Assembly (NCBI RefSeq): GCF_041240605.1
Contig: NZ_CP162487.1
Location: forward strand, 1,123,001-1,187,000
DNA: 64,000 nucleotides
Direction: 5' to 3'
From: Xanthomonas sp. DAR 80977
GTDB lineage: Bacteria > Pseudomonadota > Gammaproteobacteria > Xanthomonadales > Xanthomonadaceae
Under the pieces are notes generated by a model that was not told the origin of the DNA, made no database searches, and saw only the letters and a list, made by a program, of their open reading frames with translations. Position 1 is the stretch's first letter. Every line of letters starts with the position of its first letter. Shown here one piece after another: positions 15,324 through 23,435 of this stretch. Made by a program: the position numbers and the translations under genes.

Positions 15324-16556
15324 ATGACCGCTTCCTCCGCCGCGGACCTGATCGCCCTCGGCCAGCACTACTACCTGCCGATCTACCGCCCGCGCCAACT
15401 GGTGCTGGAGCGCGGCCAGGGCGCCAAGGTGTGGGACAGCGAAGGCCGCGACTACATCGACCTGTCCGCCGGCATCGCGGTGTGCGGACTCGGCCACAAC
15501 GATCCGGACCTGACCGCGGCGCTGCTCGAGCAGGCCGGCAAGCTGTGGCACACCAGCAACGTGTTCTACAGCGAGCCGCCGCTGCGCCTGGCCGAGGAAC
15601 TGGTCGCCGCCTCGCGCTTCGCGCGCAAGGTGTTCCTGTGCAACTCTGGCAGCGAGGCCAACGAGGCGGCGATCAAGCTGGTACGCAAGTGGGCCGGCAG
15701 CCAGGGCCGCGCGCCGGACCGGCGGGTCATCGTCACCTTCCGCGGCAGCTTCCACGGCCGCACCCTGGCCGCGGTCACCGCCACCGCGCAGCCGAAGTAC
15801 CAGGAAGGCTACGAGCCGCTGCCCGGCGGCTTCCGCTACGTGGATTTCAACGACATCGTGCAGTTGGAGACGGCGATGGCCGCCGGCGACGTGGCCGCGG
15901 TGATGCTCGAGCCGGTGCAGGGCGAGGGCGGGGTGATGCCGGCCGCGCCGGGCTTCCTGGCGCAGGTGCGCGCGCTGTGCGACCACCACGGCGCGCTGCT
16001 GCTGCTGGACGAGATCCAGTGCGGCATGGGCCGCACCGGCACCCTGTTCGCGCACTGGCAGGACGGCGTGACGCCGGACATCGTGACCCTGGCCAAGGCG
16101 CTCGGCGGCGGCTTCCCGATCGGCGCGCTGCTGGCCGGGCCGAAGGTCGCCGAGACCATGCAGTTCGGCGCGCACGGCAGTACCTTCGGCGGCAATCCGC
16201 TGGCCGCGGCGGTGGCGCGGGTGGCGCTGCGCAAGCTGGCCTCGGCGCCGATCGCGGCGAACGTGTCGCGGCAGGCGGCGGCGCTGCGGCAGGGGCTGGC
16301 CGCGCTCAACGAGGAATTCAAGCTGTTTTCGCAGGTGCGCGGGCGGGGCTTGATGCTGGGTGCGGTGCTGAACCAGGCGCATGCGGGGCAGGCCGGGGCG
16401 ATTCTCGATCACGCTGCCGCGCAGGGGTTGCTGACGTTGCAGGCTGGGCCGGATGTGTTGCGGTTCGTGCCTTCTTTGAATATCACGGATCAGGAGTTGG
16501 CGGAGGGGTTGAAGCGGTTGCGGGTGGCGCTGCGGGAGTATGTCGGTAAGCGGTGA
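15324..16556 (+). CDS. argD: Acetylornithine/succinyldiaminopimelate aminotransferase-type enzyme
   Basis: This 410-residue class-III PLP aminotransferase matches ArgD throughout. It has LSAGIAVCGLGHNDP, the pyrophosphate-binding NSGSEANEAAIKLVRKW, RGSFHGRTLAA, EPVQGEGGV, LLLDEIQCGMGRTGTLF and the lysine motif LAKALGGGFPIGA. The reaction is N-acetylornithine plus 2-oxoglutarate to N-acetylglutamate semialdehyde plus glutamate (reversible) in arginine synthesis. Many ArgD proteins also serve DapC in lysine synthesis. ATG at 15324 is preceded by CCAGGAATCC. No other arginine gene is adjacent. The last ~100 bases are noticeably less GC-rich in third positions than the rest. Confidence 0.93.
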   Translation: MTASSAADLIALGQHYYLPIYRPRQLVLERGQGAKVWDSEGRDYIDLSAGIAVCGLGHNDPDLTAALLEQAGKLWHTSNVFYSEPPLRLAEELVAASRFARKVFLCNSGSEANEAAIKLVRKWAGSQGRAPDRRVIVTFRGSFHGRTLAAVTATAQPKYQEGYEPLPGGFRYVDFNDIVQLETAMAAGDVAAVMLEPVQGEGGVMPAAPGFLAQVRALCDHHGALLLLDEIQCGMGRTGTLFAHWQDGVTPDIVTLAKALGGGFPIGALLAGPKVAETMQFGAHGSTFGGNPLAAAVARVALRKLASAPIAANVSRQAAALRQGLAALNEEFKLFSQVRGRGLMLGAVLNQAHAGQAGAILDHAAAQGLLTLQAGPDVLRFVPSLNITDQELAEGLKRLRVALREYVGKR

Positions 16557-16659
16557 GTCGGGATGCGGATAGTGCTTGCTTGCACGTGATGCAACGGCGG
16601 CAATAGCCACAGTCAAAGCCGAAGGCCGAAGCCAAGGCCAAAGCCAATGCCAAAGCTTT

Positions 16660-16760
16660 CGCGCTTTGCGCGAGTCACTTTTCTTTGCTTGTGCAAAGAA
16701 AAGTAACCAAAAGAAAGCACACCCCAGACGCGCGCCCTCCGCTGCGCTCCGGGTGCGCGA
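16660..16760. repeat. Interspersed repeat with perfect dyad ACTTTTCTTTGC-TTGT-GCAAAGAAAAGT
   Basis: A 12-base perfect inverted repeat (16677-16688 and 16693-16704) with a 4-base loop is followed by AACCAAAAGAAAG and a GC-rich segment. Directly upstream is a run of degenerate GCCAAA hexamers (16630-16655). The sequence matches an element I know to recur in intergenic regions of many xanthomonads and beta-proteobacteria. It sits between two convergent genes and could act as a terminator. Confidence 0.55.
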
Positions 16761-16898
16761 GGTGGACGGGAATTTTCCGATGGCACATCCATGTGCCAGC
16801 GGAAAACGCCACGCATCCTGCGTGGCGCCCCTGCGGGGTTGTACCCGCCCACCTCGCCGCGCTCTATGGGGGCCCCGAAGAGCAACGTCAAAATCCTG

Positions 16899-16934
<36 letters not shown>

Positions 16935-17006
16935 CGCTATAGCCATGGTCGTGGGCACAGCCGTGGCAGCTCAGCTGCGGCGGTTCTGTTGGCGTATGCG
17001 AGGTGC

Positions 17007-17633
17007 TTATGTCAGGCCGTGCCGTGCCAGGGCGCGGCGCAGGGCGCGGGTGCCGCTGGCGGTTTCTGCGGGCATGCCGATGGCGCGGGCGCCGCGGACG
17101 TTGACGAACAGGTCGTCGATGAACAGGGCGTGCCGCGGGGCGACGCCGAAATGGTCGAGCGCGCGCCGGTAGACCTCGGCTTGCGGCTTGCGTCCGCCGA
17201 GTGCGCCGCTGCACAGCACGCGTCCGTGCAGCAGCGGGAACAGCGCCGGCACGATCTGCGCGATCGCCTGCGCCATCAGCGCGCCGTTGTTGGTCAGCAC
17301 GCCGATCTCGACGCTGCCGGCCAGCGCCAGCACGCGGTCGACCACGCCGGGATCGCCGCGGCTGCCGGCCACGCGCGCGGCGATCCAGTCGGCTTCGCTC
17401 ACCGGCGCGCCCAGGCCCGCGCCGAGCCGGTGCAGATAGTCGGCGGTGGCGAGGTCGCCACCGTCGTAGGCCGTTTCCAGTCCGGAGGCGAACAACACCT
17501 GCCGCACCCGCACCGGGTCGCAGCCGCACTGGGCGGCCAGGTGCGCGATGCGCGCCGTGCGCGAGTAGGCCGCCAGCACGCCGTCGAAGTCGAGCAGCAG
17601 CAGCCGGGGGCGCGTATGGGTCAGCGCGGCCAC
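17007..17633 (-). CDS. HAD-family hydrolase (phosphatase-like)
   Basis: This protein of about 208 residues belongs to the HAD superfamily, subfamily IA. Motif I is LLLLDFDGVLAAYS (DxDGV nucleophile), motif II is IGVLTNNG, and motifs III/IV are GGRKPQAEVYRRAL and FIDDLFVNVRGA. The cap domain lies in between. It probably dephosphorylates a small cytoplasmic metabolite; the substrate cannot be told. The start is uncertain: GTG at 17633 puts motif I near residue 14, as is usual, while ATG at 17756 would add 41 Ala-rich residues. The longer form overlaps the putative promoter of the divergent receptor gene, which argues for the shorter one. Confidence 0.82.
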   Translation of the reverse strand: MAALTHTRPRLLLLDFDGVLAAYSRTARIAHLAAQCGCDPVRVRQVLFASGLETAYDGGDLATADYLHRLGAGLGAPVSEADWIAARVAGSRGDPGVVDRVLALAGSVEIGVLTNNGALMAQAIAQIVPALFPLLHGRVLCSGALGGRKPQAEVYRRALDHFGVAPRHALFIDDLFVNVRGARAIGMPAETASGTRALRRALARHGLT

Positions 17634-17762
17634 GGCGCCTGGCGCAGGCAGGAAAGGTAGGGTTGGAACATGGGGCGGGTCCGAAGCAGCGGCGCCCGAG
17701 AGTAACCCAGTACCCGCGGCGGCGAACGCCGCTACCCGCGCCGCGATGCCGGTCATCCCCCA

Positions 17763-17827
17763 CCCACCCGCCCGCGGCGCACCTACCCGCCGGATCCGCT
17801 CGCCCGGCGCTGCGCGCTGGCTATGGT
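17763..17827 (+). promoter_or_regulatory. Activator-type promoter of receptor 1: two CCTACCC-like boxes plus -10
   Basis: Box 1 is CCCACCCGC (17763-17771) and box 2 is CCTACCCGCCG (17782-17792), starting 19 bp later. After exactly 27 bp comes GCTATGGTC (17820-17828) containing the -10-like TATGGT. No -35 hexamer is visible. The same layout occurs at 20732-20796 and 29825-29889. The predicted leader to the receptor ATG is about 77 bases. Confidence 0.75.
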
Positions 17828-17911
17828 CCCTGCACGCCGCGATCGCGGCGCCGCCGGTCGGGGACCGGTGCGCATCCACGCCACATCCACGTCATCTCGG
17901 GGGTCTTGGAC

Positions 17912-20608
17912 ATGAGCAAGCGTTTGCAATCCGATCGTCTGGCGCAATCGGTGTGCACGGCACTGTGCACTGCGCGTCACGGCCACGCGCTGGCCACGCT
18001 GACGCTGCTGCTGGCCGGCGCGCCGGCACTGCCGGCGCTGGCGGAGGAGCCGGCCGGCGAGGCCAAGACACTGGACGCGATCACCGTCATCTCCACCGGC
18101 ACGCGCAAGGCCAACATGGCGGTGACCGACAGCCCGGCGCCGATCCAGCTGGTGAGCGCGGAGATGCTCAAGCAGTCGGCCGCGCCGGACCTGATCAACG
18201 CCATCGCCAACCAGGTGCCGTCCTACAACGCCAACCAGACCGGCAACGACATGGCGAGCCAGACCCTGACCGCCAGCCTGCGCAATCTCTCGCCCAACCA
18301 CACCCTGGTGCTGGTCAACGGCAAGCGCCGCCACATCACCTCCAACGTCAACACCACCACCGGCGCGGCCTCGGCCGACCTGTCGTTCATCCCGGCCGCC
18401 GCGATCGATCACGTCGAAGTGCTGACCGACGGCGCCGCGGCGCTGTACGGCTCGGACGCGATCGCCGGCGTCATCAACATCATCCTCAAGAAGAACCACG
18501 AGGGCGGCGAGGTGGATGCCGGCTATGCGGGCTACAAGGACGGCGGTGGCGGCACCGATTCGTGGGGCGCCAACATCGGCTTCGGCAGCGACGCGGCGTA
18601 TTTCAGCCTCAGCGCCGAGGTCGAGAACCGCAAGACCGTGTACCGGCTCGGTTCGTACAGCTACGCCGACTGCGTGGCCAACTATGCCGACTGCTCGGCG
18701 GTCAATCCGAGCATGGCCGACTTCCTGGCCGACGATGTCGAAGGCATGACCCTCAACGGGCGCTTCCCCAACGTCAACGCCTGGCTCAATCCGCCGGAAG
18801 TGCATCGCAAGGCGCTGTTCTTCAACTCCGGCGCGGTGCTCAGCGACACCCTGGAGTTCTACGCCTTCGGCAGCTACGGCAAGAAGACCGCGCAGTCGGA
18901 GGAGAACTACCGCCGCCCCAGCCAGGACGGCGGCTACGTCGATCCGGCGACCGGCGCGGTCAGCCACAAGTACGCGTTGGGCTTCAATCCGTCCGAGGCC
19001 TCCGACGAGGTCGACTACGAACTCACCGCCGGGCTGAAGGGCGTGCTGGCCGACTGGTCCTGGGATTTCTCCAGCAGCTACGGCAAGAACGAGATGGACG
19101 TGTACACGCTGAACTCGATGAATTTCAGCCTGTGGCAGGACTACGGCTCTTCGCCCGAGGACTTCTACGACGGCTCGTTCTGGGCCAGCCAGTGGACCAC
19201 CAACCTCAACGCCACGCACGACTTCGACGTCGGCCTGTCGCAGCCGCTGACCTTCAACGCCGGCATCGAATACCGCCGCGACCAGTACGGCATCGATCCG
19301 GGCGATCCGACCTCGTACTACGGCGCCGGCGCGTCCTCCTTCCCCGGCTACAACCCGCTGTTCAACACCGGTTCCTACAGCCGCCACAGCTACGCCGCCT
19401 ACGCCGACGTGGTGTTCAACCCGACCGAGAAGTGGCTGCTCGACGTGGCCGGGCGCTACGAGAACTACAGCGACTTCGGCAGCAAGGTGGTCGGCAAGCT
19501 GACCACCCGCTTCGACCTCACCGACACCTTCGCGGTGCGCGGCACCGCCAGCACCGGCTTCCGCGCGCCGACCCTGCAGGAAGGCTACTACTCGGCGGTG
19601 CAGGTCGGCCCGACCAGCGCCACCCCGACCCTGCAGCCCAACAGCGCGGCCGCCGCGGCGCTGGGCTTCGGCAGCCTGAAGCCGGAGACCAGCACCAACT
19701 ACAGCCTCGGCTTCGTGTTCCGGCCGATGCAGAACTTCGACAGCACGCTCGACTTCTACCGCATCACCATCTCCGACCGCATCGGCGTGGGCACCTTCGA
19801 GTATTCCAAGGCCGGCCAGCCGGGCGACACCAATGGCGACGGCACGCCCGATGCCGCCTACAACGCCGCGCTGGGCCAGGCGCTGGTCGACTTCGGCTAC
19901 CTCGGCGGCATCGATCCGGCGGCGCCGGGCGGCTCGCTCGACGCCACCGCGCGGCAGAACATCTCGGTGGCGATCTTCAACAACGCGCTCAAGACCCGCA
20001 GCAGCGGCGTGGACTGGGTGACCAACTACATCACCGAGTTCGACTGGGGCTCGATCGACTGGATGCTGGCGGCCAACTACAACAAGACCGAGGTGCTCAG
20101 CGCCAAGCCGGCGCCGGAGGTGCTCGGCGGCGCCACCATGTACAGCGCGGCGACGCTGATCAACCTGGAGAACAACGCGCCCAAGTACCGGGTCAACCTG
20201 GGCGCCACCTTCAACGTCGGCAAGTTCAGCCTGCGCGTGACCGAGGCGGTGTACGGGCCGCAGTACCAGCTGGTGGCGCCCTACGACGAGTGGAACGGCG
20301 ACATCTTCCCCGACAGCGTGCTGAGCCAGCTCGACGTGGTCGACGTCAACGGCGCGCCGTACTACAAGCAGAAGATCGGCACGATGGCGCTGACCAATGT
20401 CGAACTGACGTTCCGGCCCACCGAACAGCTGACCGTCAGCGTCGGCGGCGACAACGTGTTCAACACCTATCCCGACAAGATCCCGTCGGCGGCGTACGAC
20501 TATCTCGAGAAGAACTACCTCAGCTACTACAACTCGCCGTACCTGACCGGCAGCCCGATCGGCTATTTCGGCGCGCGCTACTACGCCAAGCTGACTTACC
20601 GCTTCTGA
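17912..20608 (+). CDS. TonB-dependent receptor 1 of the amine-oxidase block
   Basis: This 898-residue receptor has a long N-terminal export signal ending near ALPALAEEP, a TonB-box/plug start at LDAITVISTGTRKANM, and plug motifs NHTLVLVNGKRRHI and DGAAALYGSDAIAGVINII. The barrel ends in KLTYRF. There is no STN domain. It belongs to the group of receptors with the VLVNGKRRH plug motif, many of which take organic substrates rather than siderophores. The gene has its own promoter of the shared architecture and lies directly upstream of the amine-oxidase operon, from which it is separated by a palindrome. The inference is that it imports the substrate of that operon. The ATG at 17912 agrees with the start of the signal peptide. 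Confidence 0.93.
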   Translation: MSKRLQSDRLAQSVCTALCTARHGHALATLTLLLAGAPALPALAEEPAGEAKTLDAITVISTGTRKANMAVTDSPAPIQLVSAEMLKQSAAPDLINAIANQVPSYNANQTGNDMASQTLTASLRNLSPNHTLVLVNGKRRHITSNVNTTTGAASADLSFIPAAAIDHVEVLTDGAAALYGSDAIAGVINIILKKNHEGGEVDAGYAGYKDGGGGTDSWGANIGFGSDAAYFSLSAEVENRKTVYRLGSYSYADCVANYADCSAVNPSMADFLADDVEGMTLNGRFPNVNAWLNPPEVHRKALFFNSGAVLSDTLEFYAFGSYGKKTAQSEENYRRPSQDGGYVDPATGAVSHKYALGFNPSEASDEVDYELTAGLKGVLADWSWDFSSSYGKNEMDVYTLNSMNFSLWQDYGSSPEDFYDGSFWASQWTTNLNATHDFDVGLSQPLTFNAGIEYRRDQYGIDPGDPTSYYGAGASSFPGYNPLFNTGSYSRHSYAAYADVVFNPTEKWLLDVAGRYENYSDFGSKVVGKLTTRFDLTDTFAVRGTASTGFRAPTLQEGYYSAVQVGPTSATPTLQPNSAAAAALGFGSLKPETSTNYSLGFVFRPMQNFDSTLDFYRITISDRIGVGTFEYSKAGQPGDTNGDGTPDAAYNAALGQALVDFGYLGGIDPAAPGGSLDATARQNISVAIFNNALKTRSSGVDWVTNYITEFDWGSIDWMLAANYNKTEVLSAKPAPEVLGGATMYSAATLINLENNAPKYRVNLGATFNVGKFSLRVTEAVYGPQYQLVAPYDEWNGDIFPDSVLSQLDVVDVNGAPYYKQKIGTMALTNVELTFRPTEQLTVSVGGDNVFNTYPDKIPSAAYDYLEKNYLSYYNSPYLTGSPIGYFGARYYAKLTYRF

Positions 20609-20627
20609 GCAACGCGCCCCGCTCGAG

Positions 20628-20664
20628 CCCCTCTCCCCCCGGGAGAGGGGTTGGGCTGAGGGTC
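20628..20664. terminator. Palindromic CCCCTCTCCC/GGGAGAGGGG element after receptor 1
   Basis: A perfect 10-base inverted repeat around CCC (20628-20650) is followed by TTGGGCTGAGGGTCC. This is one copy of the module that is tandemly amplified at 33.27-33.74 kb. It lies 20 bases after the receptor stop and before the next promoter, which suits a terminator. Confidence 0.55.
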
Positions 20665-20731
20665 CGTCCACAGGCGGAGTCGCGCAGGGCCACCGTCCGC
20701 CGATCGCACCGCGCGCCGCAGCGGCCGCGGT

Positions 20732-20796
20732 CCTACCCGCTCCATCGCGACCTACCCGCCGCACACGGCCCGCGCCGCCGGTGCGGCGGCTATGGT
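20732..20796 (+). promoter_or_regulatory. Activator-type promoter of the amine-oxidase operon
   Basis: Box 1 CCTACCCGC (20732-20740) and box 2 CCTACCCGCCG (20751-20761) are 19 bp apart. Then after 27 bp comes GCTATGGTC (20789-20797) with TATGGT as -10. Box 2 and the -10 element are identical to those of receptor 1, although the sequence between them differs. The expected transcript start is about 48 bases before the ATG at 20851. Confidence 0.78.
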
Positions 20797-20850
20797 CGAC
20801 CTGCAATCCGCGAGGCGATGTCGACGATGCAAGCAGCACCCAGGGGAGCC

Positions 20851-22425
20851 ATGACCCGCCGCCAATTGCTCGCCAGGATCGGCCTGGCCGGCGGCGGCGC
20901 GATGATGTACCAGGCGATGCACAGCCTGGGCCTGGCGGCCGAATCGCGCTTCGCCGGCGTGCCGCGGCTGGACGGCGACGCCAAGGGCGCCTCGGTGCTG
21001 GTGCTCGGCGCCGGCCTGGCCGGGCTGACCGCGGCCTACGAACTGCGCAAGGCCGGCTACCGCGTGCAGGTGCTCGAGTACAACGCGCGTCCCGGCGGCC
21101 GCAACTGGACGCTGCGCGGCGGCGACCGCTACACCGAACTGGGCGGCTTCGAGCAGCAGTGCGGGTTCGACGCGGGCATGTACCTCAATCCCGGGCCGTG
21201 GCGCATCCCGCACCACCACAAGGCGGTGCTGTCCTACTGCAAGCAGTTCGGGGTGGCGCTGGAACCGTTCGTGCAGGTCAACTTCAATGCGCTGCTGCAC
21301 AGCCGCGACGGCTTCGGCGGCAAGCCGCAACGCTTCCGCGACATCGACGCCGACTACAAGGGGCACGTGGCCGAACTGCTGGCCAAGAGCACCCGGCAGG
21401 GCGCGCTGGATGCGCAGGTGCAGCGCGAGGACCAGGAGATCCTGCTCGAGTCGCTGCGCAACTGGGGCGCGCTGGACAAGGACTTCGGCTACGTCAAGGG
21501 CCGCGAGAGCAGCGAACGCCGCGGCTTCGCCAAGTATCCCGGCGGCGGCCTGTCCGGCAAGCCGCAGTTCTCCGAGCCGTTCAGCGCCCAGGACATCCTG
21601 CGCTCGCGGCTGTGGACCACGCTGGCGGCGGGCAACAACTACGAGATGCAGACCGCGATGTTCCAGCCGGTCGGCGGCATGGACCAGATCGGCAAGGCGT
21701 TCGCGCGCGAGCTCGGCGATGCGATCCGCTACAACGCGCGGGTCACCCGCATCGACCAGGACGCGCACGGGGTCAGCGTCGCCTACCAGGACGCAGGCGG
21801 CGGCGAGCAGCTGGCCAAGGCCGACTGGTGCGTGTGCACGATCCCGCTGTCGATCCTCAGCCGCATCCCGCTGGCGGTGGGCGAGAAGATGGCTGCGGCG
21901 ATCGGCCAGGTGCCGTATGCGGCCTCGGTGAAGGTCGGGCTGCAGTTCAAGCGCCGCTTCTGGGAAGAGGACGAGGCGATCTACGGCGGCATCAGCTACA
22001 CCGACCTGCCGATCACCCTGATCAGCTATCCGAGCACCGGGTTCCAGAGCGCCGGCAAGGGCGTGCTGCTCGGCGCCTACGTGTGGGGGCTGGAAGCGTT
22101 CGAGTTCACCTCGATGACGCCGCAGCAGCGCGTGGCCAAGGCGGTGGAGTACGGCACCCAGCTGCATCCGCAATACCCGCGCGAATTCGACAACGGCATC
22201 GCCGTGGGCTGGCACCGGGTGCCGTTCACCCACGGCTGCTTCGGCGTGTGGAGCGACGCCGCGCGCGCCGAGCACTACGAGAACCTGTGCCGGATCGACG
22301 GCCGCATCGCGCTCGCCGGCGAGCACGCCTCGTACATCCCGGCCTGGCAGGAAGGAGCCATCACTTCGGCGCTGGACGCGATCGAGCGCCTGCATCGCCG
22401 CGTCGTCAACGGAGCCCGCGCATGA
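20851..22425 (+). CDS. Tat-exported flavin amine oxidase/dehydrogenase
   Basis: This 524-residue FAD enzyme of the monoamine oxidase/L-amino-acid oxidase family begins with a twin-arginine signal (TRRQLLARIGLAGGGAMM). The dinucleotide-binding fold follows (VLVLGAGLAGLTAAYELRKA, then EYNARPGGRNWT), and the C-terminal FAD signature is ALAGEHASYIPAWQEGAI. It should oxidise an amine or amino acid to the imine and reduce FAD. ATG at 20851 is preferred because AGGGGAG lies 6 bases upstream and gives a clean Tat signal; ATGs at 20818 and 20827 would add up to 11 residues. The gene overlaps a cytochrome c gene (ATGA), which suggests that the electrons go to a respiratory carrier and not directly to oxygen. 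The substrate is unknown. Confidence 0.88.
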   Translation: MTRRQLLARIGLAGGGAMMYQAMHSLGLAAESRFAGVPRLDGDAKGASVLVLGAGLAGLTAAYELRKAGYRVQVLEYNARPGGRNWTLRGGDRYTELGGFEQQCGFDAGMYLNPGPWRIPHHHKAVLSYCKQFGVALEPFVQVNFNALLHSRDGFGGKPQRFRDIDADYKGHVAELLAKSTRQGALDAQVQREDQEILLESLRNWGALDKDFGYVKGRESSERRGFAKYPGGGLSGKPQFSEPFSAQDILRSRLWTTLAAGNNYEMQTAMFQPVGGMDQIGKAFARELGDAIRYNARVTRIDQDAHGVSVAYQDAGGGEQLAKADWCVCTIPLSILSRIPLAVGEKMAAAIGQVPYAASVKVGLQFKRRFWEEDEAIYGGISYTDLPITLISYPSTGFQSAGKGVLLGAYVWGLEAFEFTSMTPQQRVAKAVEYGTQLHPQYPREFDNGIAVGWHRVPFTHGCFGVWSDAARAEHYENLCRIDGRIALAGEHASYIPAWQEGAITSALDAIERLHRRVVNGARA

Positions 22426-22850
22426 AGCTGGATCGTCACTGGATGCTCGCTGCGGCGGTCGCCGCCGCCGTGCTCGCGCTGATGCTGCCGCCGGCGATCG
22501 GCCCGGCCGCGGCGCAGAGTTCCGATGCCACCCCGCTGTATCCGCAGGCTACGTTCGCCACCGCTTCCGGCGCCACCGTGTACGCGGCGATCTGCCAGGG
22601 CTGCCACATGCCCGGCGGGCAGGGCGCGCGCGGCGGCGGCGAGTATCCGCCGCTGGCCGGCAACCCCAAGGTGGCCGCGGCGCCGTACGTGGCGATGATG
22701 GTGCTCGACGGCCGCGGCGGCATGCCCGGCTTCGGCACCATGCTCAACGACCAGCAGGTCGCCGAGGTGGTGCACTACGTGCGCAGCCAGTTCGGCAACG
22801 ACTATCCCGGCAGGCTCAGCGCCGACGAGGTGCGCACGCTGCGGCATTGA
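22422..22850 (+). CDS. Exported class-I cytochrome c
   Basis: This 142-residue protein has a signal peptide ending near PAAAQS and one heme-attachment motif, CQGCH, at about residues 57-61. The region GGEYPPLAGNPKVA and the C-terminal GMPGFGTMLNDQQVAEVVHYVR (read as GMPGF and LNDQQVAEVVHYVR) provide the axial methionine and final helix of a monoheme cytochrome c. Its start overlaps the stop of the amine oxidase gene. The natural reading is that it accepts electrons from the reduced flavoenzyme in the periplasm and passes them on, perhaps to azurin or a terminal oxidase. It is small and soluble after processing. Confidence 0.9.
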   Translation: MKLDRHWMLAAAVAAAVLALMLPPAIGPAAAQSSDATPLYPQATFATASGATVYAAICQGCHMPGGQGARGGGEYPPLAGNPKVAAAPYVAMMVLDGRGGMPGFGTMLNDQQVAEVVHYVRSQFGNDYPGRLSADEVRTLRH

Positions 22851-22894
22851 GCCGCGACGTTCTTCATTCCCTTTTCGACCGCCAGGAGTTCCGC

Positions 22895-23404
22895 ATGCGC
22901 CATTGCTTCGTTTCCCGCTCGTTCCGTGCCGGCCTGTGCGCCGCGCTGTGGCTGCCCGCCCTGGCCGGCGCCGCCGAGATCGTGCGCCACAAGATTCCCA
23001 ACAGCGATTTTCCGATTTCCGCGGCGGTGGAGATCCCGGCCGGCAAGACCACGGTCTATCTCAGCGGCGCGGTGCCGCGGCCGATCGACCCGGACGCGCC
23101 GAAGGATTCGCCCGCCGCCTACGGCGACACCAAGGCGCAGACCGTCAGCGTGCTGTCGCAGATCAAGGCGCAGCTGGAAGGCATGGGCCTGGGCATGCGC
23201 GACGTGGTCAAGATGCAGGCGTTCCTGGTCGGCGACCCGGCGCTGGGCGGGAAGATGGATTTCGCCGGCTTCATGGACGGCTACCGGCAGTTCTTCGGCA
23301 CGCCCGAGCAACCCAACCTGCCGTCGCGCTCGGCGTTCCAGATCGCCGCGCTGGGCAATCCGCTGTACCGCATCGAGATCGAAGTGGTCGCGGTGCGTCC
23401 GTAG
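22895..23404 (+). CDS. Secreted Rid (YjgF/YER057c) family protein
   Basis: This 169-residue protein carries a signal peptide (AGLCAALWLPALAGAA), unusual for a family that is normally cytoplasmic. The Rid fold is clear from YLSGAVPRP, KAQTVSVLSQIKAQLEG, DVVKMQAFLVGD and RIEIEVVAVRP. Canonical RidA hydrolyses reactive imines using an arginine in the VARLP segment. Here the matching stretch reads IAALGNP, so that arginine appears to be missing and imine deaminase activity is doubtful. ATG at 22895 with AGGAG 6 bases upstream is preferred over a TTG at 22847. Sitting between an amine oxidase and an aminotransferase, it probably handles their imine or enamine products or binds them. Confidence 0.83.
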   Translation: MRHCFVSRSFRAGLCAALWLPALAGAAEIVRHKIPNSDFPISAAVEIPAGKTTVYLSGAVPRPIDPDAPKDSPAAYGDTKAQTVSVLSQIKAQLEGMGLGMRDVVKMQAFLVGDPALGGKMDFAGFMDGYRQFFGTPEQPNLPSRSAFQIAALGNPLYRIEIEVVAVRP

Positions 23405-23435
23405 TTTCTTCGCCACGTTTTCCAAGGAGTCCGTC

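Noticed and set aside
15025..15327. 100-codon ORF upstream of argD
   Set aside because: No ribosome-binding site, Ala/Arg-rich, overlaps the argD start and the likely promoter.
17634..17756. N-terminal extension of the HAD hydrolase
   Set aside because: The extension is Ala/Gly-rich, carries no HAD motif and approaches the divergent receptor promoter.
22847..22894. TTG start that would overlap the cytochrome c stop for the Rid-family gene
   Set aside because: The ATG at 22895 has AGGAG at ideal distance and gives a normal signal peptide.
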